Of a DNA stretch of 64,000 bases, positions 1 through 19,400 are shown in pieces (within the stretch, counting starts at the first letter, position 1; every line of letters begins with the position of its first letter). The position numbers and the translations under genes were made by a program. The notes beneath the pieces were generated by a model that was not told the origin of the DNA, made no database searches, and worked only from the letters and a program-made list of their open reading frames with translations. The stretch is from Odiellus spinosus (Eukaryota > Arthropoda > Arachnida > Opiliones > Phalangiidae), in assembly GCA_963920705.1 (NCBI GenBank), contig OY987233.1, forward strand, positions 8,641,959-8,705,958. Reading direction: 5' to 3'.

Positions 1-246
1 TCAAATTCTGAGTAAACTATATCGACCATGATTGATAAACTATGTCAAATAAAAAAGAGGGAATAACCAAGAGCTCGCTCGTAAGAATACATTTATGAAA
101 AAGATAAAAATTGGTCAGGGAAAGTAATTAAAAATGTCAGGAAAAAATGGAAAATTCAGGGTAATTAACTACCAAAATTTTTGTACGAACCCTGATTTAG
201 TCTTATTTTTAATAATATCAACGTGATTAGAAAGTTCTATATTTAC

Positions 247-2874
247 CTCGTCATATTTTTCGCAGGACTTAAAAATGTGTTGGCGGTGAATTCAAATATA
301 TGAATAACTTTTTAAAATAGTTAATTATCTTTTAAAATGAATTACCTCGTCTTTTTTACCATTTTCCTGCGAATGATAATTGAAAGCGGAAGAATATTAT
401 AATTTAATCGCCCAATCAACTTCATTACTTTGATTATAATACTTGCCTGTTTCAGTTTACATGCCTCGTTTTCCGTTAGTCTCATTTTCTCGTACAACTA
501 GAGAAATAATTAGTTTACGGTCGCAATATGGCGCTGGAGTGTTAAAGTGTAAGCACCAGGCAAAGCATATTCTCATGTTTTGGTAGTTTCAAAAATGGCT
601 AAAAACTTTTTGAAAAAAAAAAACAAAAAAACTGCGAGGCTATAGGAGTCTAGATGGTTTAGTTACTTTGTAATAAATGAATTTATATTTTGTATCAAGT
701 TTTACCGATAGTGCAAACGACACATTATGGATTTAAAAGTTTCTGCGCATCGGTTTCGCGTCGCTCTAGTACTAAAAAGAGTTCTGACGTTATTTCTCTC
801 AGAGCACGTGACGTACTGACGTGCCTTAAACGGCTGACCATATAAACACCGGCCTATTCTTTTAATGTTAGAGCTCGGAATTCGTATACTTTTTATTAAT
901 TGGATAAAATCTACCAAATTCTGATGCATATTATCTGTTTGATTAAAAATAGACTATTTTTCATTCGAGTTAACTTATTCTCGAGAAGATTAAGTTAAAA
1001 ACGTAATCCATATCCGTTTTTATGCAAAAATGACCTTATCTTAGAATATTATCCGCGTTATACGTTCGGGTAAAATAATTATAAATTTATTTTCGAGAAA
1101 AATAGCCTGTAGAAAGATGATTTTAAAATCCTAGTTTCGTTGTTTTATTTTTATTCTTCGAATTAAAAGTCAATTTGAAATATTTTTTTTCCTATATTTT
1201 AGACTGATTCTGGAAACGTGAATTTTCTTATCCATCGTTATACGTTTGGATACGAGTAATTTATTCGTAGATAAAGCGCCAAACGTTAATCTTCGGGTAA
1301 ACCTTACACGTTTAACAATTATACGAATATACAAATTTCATTTTTTAGTTCCAAACAATTTATCCGAAAATAAAATATCTGAAAATATACGAATAACGGA
1401 AGATAATGAATATCTGATTCCGAGCTCTAGTTAGGACATTACAAGCGCTGTTGAAGACTGAAATAATATGATTAGTCGGAACTCGTATTTTCTTTTTCCA
1501 AATTTTACCAAACTTCAGAAATTAATTTAAACACCAAAAACGTGTCTAAAAATTCTGAAATAATACTCGAATATGTTTTTTAGCACGGTGTTCCATTTTT
1601 AGCTGAAGTTTCCTTTTAAGAAAAATATGCTTTCGATTGAATTAATTAATGCGTGGTGCTTGCACATTAAGATTTTCTTATTACGGGACTTACTTTAACG
1701 CACTCGTGTTCGCCCTTCATCGCTTTGGGTAGAAAAAAATTATTGGTTAGAAACCTTTTTTTATAAATAACTTGAGTTCCAAATGGAATTTGAGTAGAAT
1801 TTCGTTAAATTACGATTCAAAATATAAATACTCATGGCATATAGAAAATTACCCCAACAATGAAAAATATAGTATAAATTGGCGCTGAACGACCAAGCAG
1901 GCATTGATCAATCTTTAGATTGTATAGGATTACAATTTTTCTCGATAGGTGGCGGGATCATGCAGCGATTTTGTGGACGCTTCTCTCCCGTTACCGTATC
2001 AACCTGATATAGATGTTACTACATAAGGTTGCTACGGTAAAGGGAGAGACGCGTCTGCAAAATCTTTGGTTAATCGCGCCTCTATAGTTGAAAATTGGCA
2101 AATTAGATTTTCCCCTTTGGATTTTTTTTTCCCGCGTGCATTACTGGCTTTGATAAAATATAGGGGACGTTGAGCAGTCGATAAAAATAGTTCAAACTAA
2201 ATGTTATTTAGTCTTTAGACCAGATTGGATTCGGACAACCACCAAATGAAGTTTCTGTTCCATTTACTTTATTTTTTAGATTTTATTTTCTATGAACCAT
2301 GCATTCCTTCTAGCGAGTTTTTTGAAGCTTTAATAGCACAGAAAATCCGTGAAAGTCACTGGAGGCTTTTCGGAACTTTCCAGAAATTTCTAGAACTATC
2401 AGCACTTTCCATAATTTTCTAGACTCTCCAAACTTTTCTGGAAACTTCAAGAACATTCTGGGTAAAGTTACGGACGTATGCAAGTGCGAACATTGTAAAT
2501 TAATAACTAGTGTTTGATTTAATCTCGCGGATTCTGGCAATTGATGCGGATAATGCATTCGCGTGGTTGTTTTCGTGAAAGTACTTTATAGGGAAAGTCC
2601 CTTCTTTCGATTTAAACTTTGCGTTTAATCAAGTTTCTCCAAAATTCAAGGGAAATAAATTATATTTATATATTTGCCATTTTGAAGTTTCTTAAAAACG
2701 TGTCAACCCAAAGGTGTAATTGAGTTTACCTTTCATAGGTGTTGCGCAAACACCAGCCATCTTTTCCAGCTTACGTTCCGTACATTTTGGTTCTTCACCA
2801 GCCCCGACTTCTACAATTTGTCCCGTCAGGAACGTCATCATTCCTAACCCTAAAACCAAGATGCATTTATCCAT
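247..2874 (-). CDS. P1: microexon secreted-protein gene, 5' part
   Basis: Leftmost and most divergent member of the tandem family; only the first five coding exons are in the window, the rest lies beyond base 1. Exons read right to left: 2874-2730, 1722-1694, 497-447, 366-346, 267-247 (145, 29, 51, 21, 21 nt), the same sizes as in P3, P4 and P6. Exon 1 starts MDKCILVLGLGMMTF, a hydrophobic signal-peptide-like stretch, then PKCTERKLEKMAGVC. Exon 2 gives AMKGEHECVK, exon 3 LYEKMRLTENEACKLKQ, exon 4 ENGKKDE, exon 5 SCEKYDE. The frame stays open through all joins. The donor of exon 3 is GC (CAG|gcaagt) rather than GT; the others are GT-AG. Unlike P2-P6 it has no minisatellite in intron 3, which is only 80 bp. 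Function is unknown; an exported cysteine-rich protein is inferred from the signal peptide. Whether the gene is intact cannot be judged from here. Confidence 0.6.
869..1430. mobile_element. MITE family M1 in P1 intron 2
   Basis: From TAGAGCTCGGAATTCGTATA to TGATTCCGAGCTCTA, about 560 bp, closely matching 18091-18649 along its length. No clear target duplication. The 62-codon ORF within it has no support. Confidence 0.7.
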
Positions 2875-2919
2875 CGAATAATTTACTTTAAATAGAAAGA
2901 AATATGTATTCCCGGGTCT

Positions 2920-2925
2920 CTTATA
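2920..2925 (-). promoter_or_regulatory. Putative TATA box of P1
   Basis: TATAAG on the minus strand, followed by GAGACCCGGG, about 46 bases before the P1 start codon. The same TATAAGAGA-type motif sits at a similar distance from the ATG in P4 and P5. Assigned by position and conservation only. Confidence 0.35.
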
Positions 2926-3236
2926 CATAAAAAAATTAGGCATTGTTTTCGAGATAGATACATTTATCTACGGTTACCATTAATATTTTATTTTATGTTT
3001 TGTTTATTCAGGCCTTGATTTTGAAACTTACGTATTCTTATTTAACGATGTTTAGCACGATATTGCTCAGTTGGTCAATAGAAATATACCCTTTACATTA
3101 AGGCAGGCTGTCACATATTTTTCTTGAACTCCAAATGGAAATTGAGTAGTATTTTCGAAAAGATCGTTAAAAAACGATTCAATATATATACATTGAATAT
3201 AAATATGTCATAGGCAAAATAACCGCGACAATAAAA

Positions 3237-3310
3237 ATACCAGTGGTCCTATAATTCCTATAAAATCCTATATCCTGTATTTCCTGTCCTATAAAGTCCT
3301 ATCATGTTGA
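3237..3310. repeat. Fragment of CCTATAATTCCTATAAA repeat
   Basis: Short run of tccTATAA(A/T)-type units in the spacer between P1 and P2. The same motif is found at 63.87-63.95 kb and, in a variant form, at both ends of the element at 31.4-32.6 kb. Probably a terminal fragment of that transposon family. Confidence 0.4.
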
Positions 3311-3490
3311 GTTAAAGGAAGAATACAACCTAATAACAAGTTTTTTTATCGATTCCTTATAGTTTAAATAGGCCTAATCCACCAATAAAACGTTTACGAA
3401 ACCAATATTAAACTAGAAATAAATTTAAAACTTACCCCGAAAATAGGCTTAGCGGTATTCATAGAGATCCTTAATCGCCTCCGTGTAAGG
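3311..3490. mobile_element. Half of a long-inverted-repeat MITE (family M2)
   Basis: Begins TTAAAGGAAGAATACAACC and continues through the arm shared with the full copy at 16602-17042 (ATCGATTCCTTATAGTTTAAA and GGCTTAGCGG), then stops inside the element. Only one arm is present. Lies upstream of P1. Confidence 0.5.
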
Positions 3491-3589
3491 CCCAGAGGTT
3501 CAAATTTAACCTCTTTCGCTCTACACTACTATGCGCGTGACATGCGTATGTATTTCAATATTTCTTATGTCCTGTGAACTTAATTTAGA

Positions 3590-3881
3590 CAAGAAGGATC
3601 AGACAAGGAGAGGGAAAGTGGGAACGGCGCTGTTACTACTGCGTCGGCCTAAACTCCCACTCTGGGAGAACGGGGGTAGAGACGTTTCGTGGTAAATTGT
3701 TGTCACGTGGGTAAAACGGATCCTTTATGAGGCGCGTAGTAGTCGACGACGCTAGCGACCTCGTGACAACAGTTTACCTCGAGAATTACCTATCCCCCCT
3801 TTCCACCCGAGTGGGAGGTTGGCTCTTCTCTCTCTAACTCAACGCAGCCCCACTTTTCCTCTCCTTGTCTGATCCTTCTTG
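3590..3881. mobile_element. MITE family M3, complete copy
   Basis: Terminal inverted repeats CAAGAAGGATCAGACAAGGA and its complement at the right end enclose a 292-bp, fairly GC-rich body with no coding capacity. Flanks show a 7-bp target duplication, ATTTAGA. A second copy in inverted orientation is at 15320-15600. Sits in the P1/P2 spacer. Confidence 0.75.
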
Positions 3882-4254
3882 ATTTAGACGACTAGACTTG
3901 AATAAACTTGAATGCGGGCTACATTTTGATCTATTTTAGACACATTTAGTCACGATAGAAAAATAGTTTCTGGAAACTTTAAATTACAAGGATAATTACC
4001 ATTTTGGTAATTTTTACCAGAGCAAGCGATAAATTTCCAGTATTCTGGTAACTTACCGCGTAAATTACCGATTTAAAACTCTACAAAAAGATGCCCGGAA
4101 AGAGTCGAACATAGATGCCGAATTTTTGGTATTAAGACGAGAGATCTTAATACCCTTTCTCTTATAGATCTACCTTGATATATTGGAGCTCATGAAACAC
4201 CCCATATTTGTGTAAAAACACAAGGAAATACACGCAATAACTAGGATTTCATTC

Positions 4255-4260
4255 TTTATT
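4255..4260 (-). terminator. Poly(A) signal of P2
   Basis: AATAAA on the minus strand, 38 bases past the P2 stop codon, in a context (AATAATAAAGAAT) conserved at the same place in P3, P4, P5 and P6. Confidence 0.65.
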
Positions 4261-4297
4261 ATTTTAACGTTAATGTTTAATCGATGTACAGCTGTTG

Positions 4298-11650
<7,353 letters not shown>

Positions 11651-11819
11651 CGAACCTTGAATTAGAATAAAGCATTAGATCTATTCGCGTGTCTCTTAAA
11701 CACATTAAGGACGAGGAAATCTCTTCGTGGTAGAATTTGCGGCACCAATTGGCACGGTTACCATTACAATATGTTTTTTTTTATCATGTTTATTCAGTCC
11801 ATGATTTGCTATTTGCTTA

Positions 11820-12140
11820 AAGTGAGGATGTTAGGGAATTTTCATGAACTCTAAACTGAAATTGAGTAGCATTTACGTGAAAATTGTTAAAAAACGATTT
11901 GATATACATATATAGATATGGCATAAAATTATTACAGCGACTGTAAAAATACACATTTTTTAATCGTCATTTTCGAAATTTAAAAAATATATATATATTC
12001 CCAGCAATACTACGTCATGACTATGGTCGCGTGATTTCGCTGTTGAATAGAGCTTCCTACAGTGGATTCTCACCGCGTTCTGGCACCACTGATAAGATCG
12101 CTTTCGCGCGTTTTTTTCGTAAAAGTACTTATTCATATAT
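11820..12140. repeat. 5'-flank repeat upstream of P2
   Basis: Begins AAAGTGAGGATGTTAGGG and contains CTCAAAATGA-type and CGTTAAAAAACGATT motifs, ending near TTCGTAAAAGTACTTA. The same module is upstream of P3-P6 and occurs away from genes at 61240-61570 and, inverted, at about 51760-52090. Probably a dispersed repeat captured in the 5' flank of the family. Confidence 0.5.
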
Positions 12141-12641
12141 TAATTCCAAATAAGGCCTTTGAAAAAAGTGGTAACAACCCCACTTTAGGTTTTTCAGCTG
12201 GGCCATAGAAAAATACACCTTTAAACATTAGTTTTATTATACCGTAAATAAGCTTAGTTATTTCATCCTAGTGCATACAAATCTTTGATATTACAGTTAT
12301 AGTCATTTACTTTTGTAGTTTGTACAGATGCTAAATACCTAAAAATTGTAATTCATATTTTATTTTCATATAAAAGTCCAAAAAATGAAATGTGTAAACA
12401 TATATCGTTTTATATTATATAAAAATCACTCTGTCTGTTTGTGCAGAACACAAATATGGCCGCGCAAAGGTACACACATTACGTTAAACTTCAATACAAA
12501 CTCGGCTTGAGTTTCAATTTAAATTTCAAAACACTCGGCCCGGTTTTATTTCAAAAACAAGCGGTTCATCTTATCGCGAGAATTAAGTCACGCTCTTCAT
12601 TTGAATCGTTGTTTAGGCCTATTTACAAACGTGGATTAAGC

Positions 12642-13155
12642 CTAATTTTAAATGTCGATTAAGCCTAATTTTAAATGTCGATTAAGCCTAATTTTAAATG
12701 TCGATTAAGCCTAATTTTAAATGTCGATTAAGCCTAATTTTAAATGTCGATTAAGCCTAATTTTAAATGTCGATTAAGCCTAATTTTAAATGTCGATTAA
12801 GCCTAATTTTAAATGTCGATTAAGCCTAATTTTAAATGTCGATTAAGCCTAATTTTAAATGTCGATTAAGCCTAATTTTAAATGTCGATTAAGCCTAATT
12901 TTAAATGTCGATTAAGCCTAATTTTAAATGTCGATTAAGCCTAATTTTAAATGTCGATTAAGCCTAATTTTAAATGTAGATTAAGCCTAATTTTAAATGT
13001 CGATTAAGCCTAATTTTAAATGTCGATTAAGCCTAATTTTAAATGTCGATTAAGCCTAATTTTAAATGTCGATTAAACCCAATTTTTTACGTCGATTAAA
13101 CCCAATTTTATACGTCGATTGAGCCTAATTTCAAACGTCGATTAAGCCTAATTAT
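12642..13155. repeat. 23-bp intergenic minisatellite between P2 and P3
   Basis: About 22 copies of GTCGATTAAGCCTAATTTTA plus AAT, almost identical up to about 13070 and then diverging. Related, more degenerate arrays occupy the matching place in the other spacers (21830, 27700, 34560, 50340). Lies downstream of P3 and upstream of P2. Confidence 0.9.
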
Positions 13156-13402
13156 CGCGTTTCCATTCTCTAGTTATATTTTGTAATTAGCTTTAAAAAT
13201 GCTGACGTCTTATACAGTAGCGTAAATTAGATTGGGGCGCTTGAACATCGATGTGGAATTTTTGGTATTCCGACGAGAGGTTTGGCTACGCTTCCCCTTA
13301 TAGACCTTCCTTGGCATAACCTACTGGAGCTTCTGAAACATCCCATATTTGTGTAGAAAATATACACCCGGAGAAATACATGGAATAACTTCAATTTGAT
13401 TC

Positions 13403-13408
13403 TTTATT
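13403..13408 (-). terminator. Poly(A) signal of P3
   Basis: AATAAA on the minus strand, 36 bases beyond the P3 stop, in the conserved AATAATAAAGAAT context. Confidence 0.65.
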
Positions 13409-13443
13409 ATTTTAACATTAATATTTAATTTGTAAATCTTTTG

Positions 13444-16400
13444 TTAATCTTTTTTCTTCATATTCGCTTTTTGGGCCTCAGCGTATTTCTTGAGACATGT
13501 TTGGTCCTGAAATATATGATCGTTAGTCTTAAATTTTTACAGAATATAATTTAGTTTAGTCGTCGATACCTTAAATCCCTCAGAACGTTTTTTGCTCTCG
13601 TCTTCACACTGCACACATATTATATATTTGTATCTAATTCAAAATTTTTTTTCCAATTCATATATTTACCTTAATGGAATTTTCGCAACCCTGAATCAAA
13701 ATGAATTACAAATCCGTTATTAATAAGTTATTAGAAATATCAGAAGCCGATGAAACCCTCCTTTGAAGTCTATTACTCCCGGGTCTTCTCTACCCCTCTC
13801 TGTATGGGTTAGTTAGGCGATTCGTACGCCTCCTAACGGTAGATATTTTCGGAGCGGGATTTCATCGAGCGAATATGAATATCTCTAGCAGCCTTGGAGT
13901 TTGTTAAAAAAACGTCGTCGTTTGTGGAGAGAGAGACTTTCCAATTTTCCGTAGACAGGGGATATGAAGTAGGACCCCTCCGATCTCGTAAAATTGTGAA
14001 TTTTACCCATAAAGAGAGGAGCGCTATATGGAACATTAGAGTATAGTAGACTTCAAAGGAGGGTTTCATCGGCTTCTGGAAATATACGAAACGTAACGAT
14101 CTAAGCAAACTGCAGATTGAAGCAAGTTCGGACCGGCAGTCCGGCACGAAATTAAAATATTAACAACCATCCCCATTTACCCTTCGTTGATATGGACTCT
14201 TCTTGCAGCCGCGCTTGGCAATATTGTCTAACCTCCCTGCTTGGCAGAGACCTTATAAAGCCTGGTTTTCACTAGCCTATATTTCACGGAATCGGGAAAA
14301 AAAAATCCGTAGATCTTGACGGAAAAATCCGCGAGGCAAGCCGTTTTCACTTTGTGCGTAAAATAGCTCCCGCCTTCCGCTAATGGCGCTCGAGAGAAAT
14401 TTGGATGCGAAAAATCCAAGGTCGTGACCTCTAGCGGCGAGTCTAGCCTCAATAATCAAAATTGCGAACAACGAAGTGTCAGTTGAGGATTTTTCTTTGG
14501 CTTATTTTAATTTAATTAATACGGTAATGATTTTTGCATTATGGCGAAAGCAAAGTCTTCGAATATAAAAATCTACGAATCATGACTTCTTCTACTAACG
14601 TTTCTAGATTTAATCGTTTCGCCATTAATTTTAATTAAGTAAAAAAACTAAAACTTTGGCTAAAAACGCGACACGAGGCGACAGCAAACCCCCATTGGAA
14701 CCACTAGTATCACGTGAGATGCCTACGACGTCACGACCTCACGCTTTCCTATTGGTCAACGCTTTCCTTTTCCGCAAAAAAATAAGGAAAGATAGAAACT
14801 ATATTCCGTGCAAGATGGCTGAAAAACGCGAGAATTTGCGGAAAGTAACCTCTGAAAAAACGCGGCGTTGGCCCAGTTCCGTCGCGTTTTTGGCTAATGA
14901 AAACCAGCCTTTACTTGGACCAAGTATGCTGTAGAGGGACCCACAGAGACGGTGGCTAAATTCCCGGCACTTCGATTTGTAACCCTCTAGTTTGTCCTAC
15001 ACTGAACTAATCTCTTCCCTACGTCTTCATACTTCAACCATAGCGCCCTCTCCTATGGGCCCTACAGCGTACTAAATAATAGCCGTGAATTTTATATCTC
15101 GAGCAAAAACCTATGGTGGGTCGCTCTACAAGTATAAGATCTGTGCTACTTGGCTCCATAGTGTGGGGCTTAGACGCCTTCGAGTTTCAATATTTACACC
15201 GACTACAACCTCTAAAGTACCTACAATCGCCTCTCATATGGCTTTACGCTACTAGGTGGTATAATTGATGTTTTTCAACATTAATCAACCCCATACTGCA
15301 ATATTTCACTTAGTTTGAGCAAGAAGGATCAGATAAGGAGAGGAAATGTGGGGCTGCGTTGAGTTAGAGAGAGAAGAGCCAACCTCCCACTCGGGTGGAA
15401 AGGGGGGATAGGAAATTCTCGAGGTAAACTGTTGTCACGTGGTCGCTAGCTAGCGCGTCTCATAAAGGATTCGTTTTACCCACGTGACAACATTTTACCA
15501 CGAAACGTCTCTACCCCCGTTCTCCCAGAGTGGGAGTTTAGGCCGACGCAGTAGGAACCGCGCCGTCCCCACATTTCCTCTCCTTATCTGATCCTTCTTG
15601 GTTTGAGATATGTTACCATTAGCTTTAGTCGTCTGCTTATTTATTACCCAGGGGGTATCTTATTCAAAATCAAAGGCCTAACTGATAAAATACCGTTTAA
15701 AGTAGCTCGGTAGTAATTTTCCGTTTAGTTACTGGTAATTGGTAATTATCTCTGTAATTTCAAATATCTTATTTGTTCTTGAGGATCATTTTGTTTGAGG
15801 GGGAAAGTCATTACGTACCTTTTTGACGTCAGCATCAACCTGATCATTAATCGGAGATCGGAAAAAATAAGTGTTAAAAGTTTTAACCTATTTCGATATT
15901 GAACTCAACACGAGAAGGGCTCGACACTAGACAAAATTGCGTACGAGATTTGAAATCTTCACTTGTTTCGCAACTCGAGATTTGTTAAAGATTTGAGGAT
16001 TTATCGTGGTTGTTTGAAGATTTGTAAGGATTTGAATGATTACCGGGGGATTTCAAATCTTTGACTGCAGTAAAAGATTTGTATAAATGTCGGACCCCTG
16101 GACAAAATAGCTCCTACCGCAAATTGTTCCTTCACTTTATTTTTACAAGCCGCTATGGGCATAAGGAGTTCCGTATTAATATCCTGAGGATCCAAATTTG
16201 AATAATTAATTCTTGACAAATTATAGCGTATCCCACATCAGGTAATTTAGGTAGTGAAAGCATATAATTAAATACTCACGACGATACAAGGAATAGTGGC
16301 CAAAAGATGATCTATTTCTTCTTTAGCGTGACCTATAAAGAAAGTTTGTTAGATCTACCAAATGATTGAGTACATCTGATTCTCCACGGGAGATTAATAC

Positions 16401-19400
16401 GCAAGGAGAGCCAATCGTGTCGAATTGGTGGTAGGCAAGAGCCTCCGGTTATATTGAAATGTCAAGTGTCATAACTATCCGCTTAAAATCTTTCGTCGTT
16501 GGCAGGGCTTTTAAAAGAGTCGATAAAAGTTTGTTTTATATTTTTTCTCACGACTGGCTCTCCCATTGTATCATTCATACGTGATCTCGAAACAAGTTTC
16601 CTTAAAGGGAGAATGCAACCTAATTACAAGTGATTTTTTATCGATTCCTTATCGTTTAAATAGGCCTAATCCACCGATAAAAAGTTTACAATACAAATAT
16701 TAAACTAGAAATAAATTTAAAACTTACCCTGAAAATAGGCTTAGCGGGATTCATGGAGATCCTGAATCGCGTCCGTGTAAGGTCTAGCGACCAATGAGCA
16801 AAGGCCTGTCGTTCACGCTAGATCTCCACGAGACTTATGTCGCGCGCGATTGGTCGCTAGACCTTACACGCGAGGAAATCAGGAGCTCCATGAATCCCAC
16901 TAAGCCTATTTTCCGGGTAAGTTTTAAATTTATTTCTAGTTTAATATTTGTTTGTAAATTTTTTAAATAGTGGATTAGGCCTATTTAAACAACAAGGAAT
17001 CGATAAAAAATCACTTGTTGTTAGGTTGCATCCTCCCTTTAAAAAAAGTCGATATTTTCACGCGCAGTATATTAACTACATATGGGGGTTGAATTCTTAA
17101 ACCTATCTAATACCAAGAATACATTCAGGTTCCATAAGAATATGGGAAGGCCGCGATTCAATAACCATCCTCCCAATCTTTGTAGCAAAAGTTCGTCCGC
17201 TTTGAATCGATTTTTCAAGTAAATCGCTCCTGACATCTATTATTAACCCGCGCCACTAACGAACTTGACATAATATTTTGAGTAATAAAAATGGAGCCTA
17301 CCGAAAAAAGATCTAAGCGAAAATTGCAGACGAACTTTTGTTACAAAGTTTGGGAGGATGGTACCAGAGGCTAAAGCTATGCTCCCATATTCTTATGGAA
17401 CCTGAATGAATTCTTGCTAATACTTAATCATTGCATTTTGCTATTTTGTTGGCGACATAAACCCCGCATTTCTAATGTTTCATTCGCGCTTACCCAAAAG
17501 TTATATATTATATTTACTTCTGCTTATTTTTTCAAGTTTTTTGGCGTTACAGGTCTTCATGAATATGGCGTCTGATATTATTTTGTGGCAATCCTGTAAT
17601 TATTAATTCAACACGAATTATTATCTTCGGACTTGTATTATAGCCTCGTTTTCAATCAACTTTTTTAAGCTTTTGTTTTCGCTTTTCTAAGAGAAAGCTT
17701 CTACATTCAATTCATTTTGATATCCTTTTCTCTGGGGCTCGATGCCTGTTAACGTGGATTAAATGAAAATCTTGATTGAAAACGAGCCTTTACTTTTGCG
17801 TATCCAGGTGCTAGGAAGATTTAGATACTTTTCTGGGAATTCTGATTATCCGCGCAATTAGAGATTGTCGTTCACCCCGTAGAAACTTTGCACGGCACCC
17901 CCTTTGTGTGGGAGCGTGAGTATTTAAATTTACGTTGTTAAATCTTCCTAGCACCGGTCCTCGTTTCAACTTTAAATTAATATATTTACATCTTTCTTAA
18001 ATGTGCTCCACTTCTTATTAACCTAATTTATTTCATAAATAGTGTAAATTATCAACTGTATGGCAAGTTAATCACCACAACCCAAACATCTAGAGCTCGG
18101 AATTCGTATAATTTTTATTAATTGGATAAAAAAATCTACTAAATTCTGATGTATATTATCTGTTTGGTTAAAAATTGACTATTTTTCATTCGAGTTAACT
18201 TATTCGAAGATGAAGTCAAAAACATAATCCATATCCGTTTTTTATCCAAAAATGGCCTTATCTTAGAATATTATCCGCGTTATACGTTCGGATAAAAAAA
18301 ATCAAAAATTTTTAACTTTCGTGAAAAATAACGATTAGAAAGATGATTTAAAATCTTAGTTTCGTTGTTTTATTTTATATTCTTCGAATTAAAAGTCAAT
18401 TTGAAATATCTTTCTTATATTTTAGACTAATTCTGGAAACACGAATTTTCTTATCCATCGTTATAAATTTGAAAACGATTTGTTCGTAGATAAAGCGCCA
18501 AACGCGTAATCTTCGGGTAAACCTTATACATTTAACAGTTATACGAATATAGAAATTTCATTTTTTAGTTACAAACAATTTATCCGAAAATAAAATATCT
18601 GAAAATATACGAATAACAGAAGATAATGGATATCCGATTCCTAGCTCTACAAACATCCTTAGATGGTTTAATCAGATTTGGCCGTAGTTAACAAAGCCTG
18701 TTTTTTCAGTTTAATGAACTACGGTTTTATCTGATTAAACCGGCCGCCTGAAGAGGGTCAATTTCGAGCCAATGAGAAGGTCGCTTTCACTTACGTAAAA
18801 GTACTTAATCTAGTATGAAAATTATCGTTAATTACGATCCAGAAATAAACTACGTCATGTATCGGAAACAAAATGACCTATATATTTTTGACATTTTCAT
18901 TTTGAAGTTTCTTTCTAACTTCTCAACCCAGAGGTATAAAATTTTCATATGACTTTTTAATAGTCCTCAGATCATAGGTTTTTGAGCCCAAAATGAACAA
19001 GAATTATAGAATCACTCGGAGCCCTGTCACTGGTTACTTGATTGAATAAGACACGCGTAACTTGTTTGAAAATAATTATCAGTAATTACCTCGATATGTT
19101 TGGCGCAGGCCTTAAAAGTGTTTAAAAAAATCAATTTTGTTAGTGAATTTGCGTAATTATACATCGATTATACGCAGTTATATACCTCTTCTTTTTTATT
19201 CGCTTCCTGAGGGTTTAATTTGATAAAAAACATTAAATTATTTTATATATTGATATTATATCACTTGATAAAAAGGCGTCAATATGGTGTAGTCCCAATA
19301 GATCAATCCATTTGATTGATAAGGGCTATTTGATTGCACGTATATTACAAAAAAGAAACGATTTTATCGATCAAATACACGGAGATTAAATGATCCCCTT

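Noticed and set aside
14656..14934. 92-codon frame starting MAKNATRGDSKPPLEPL
   Set aside because: Lies within the inverted-repeat element M9 and crosses its terminus; no domain recognised.
17790..17825. Extra 34-nt exon between exons 6 and 7 (YLNLPSTWIR)
   Set aside because: Acceptor-like AG and a GT donor exist in P3 and P5 only; the length would break the frame into exon 7, and P4, P6 and P2 lack the GT. The conservation is explained by the inverted repeat.
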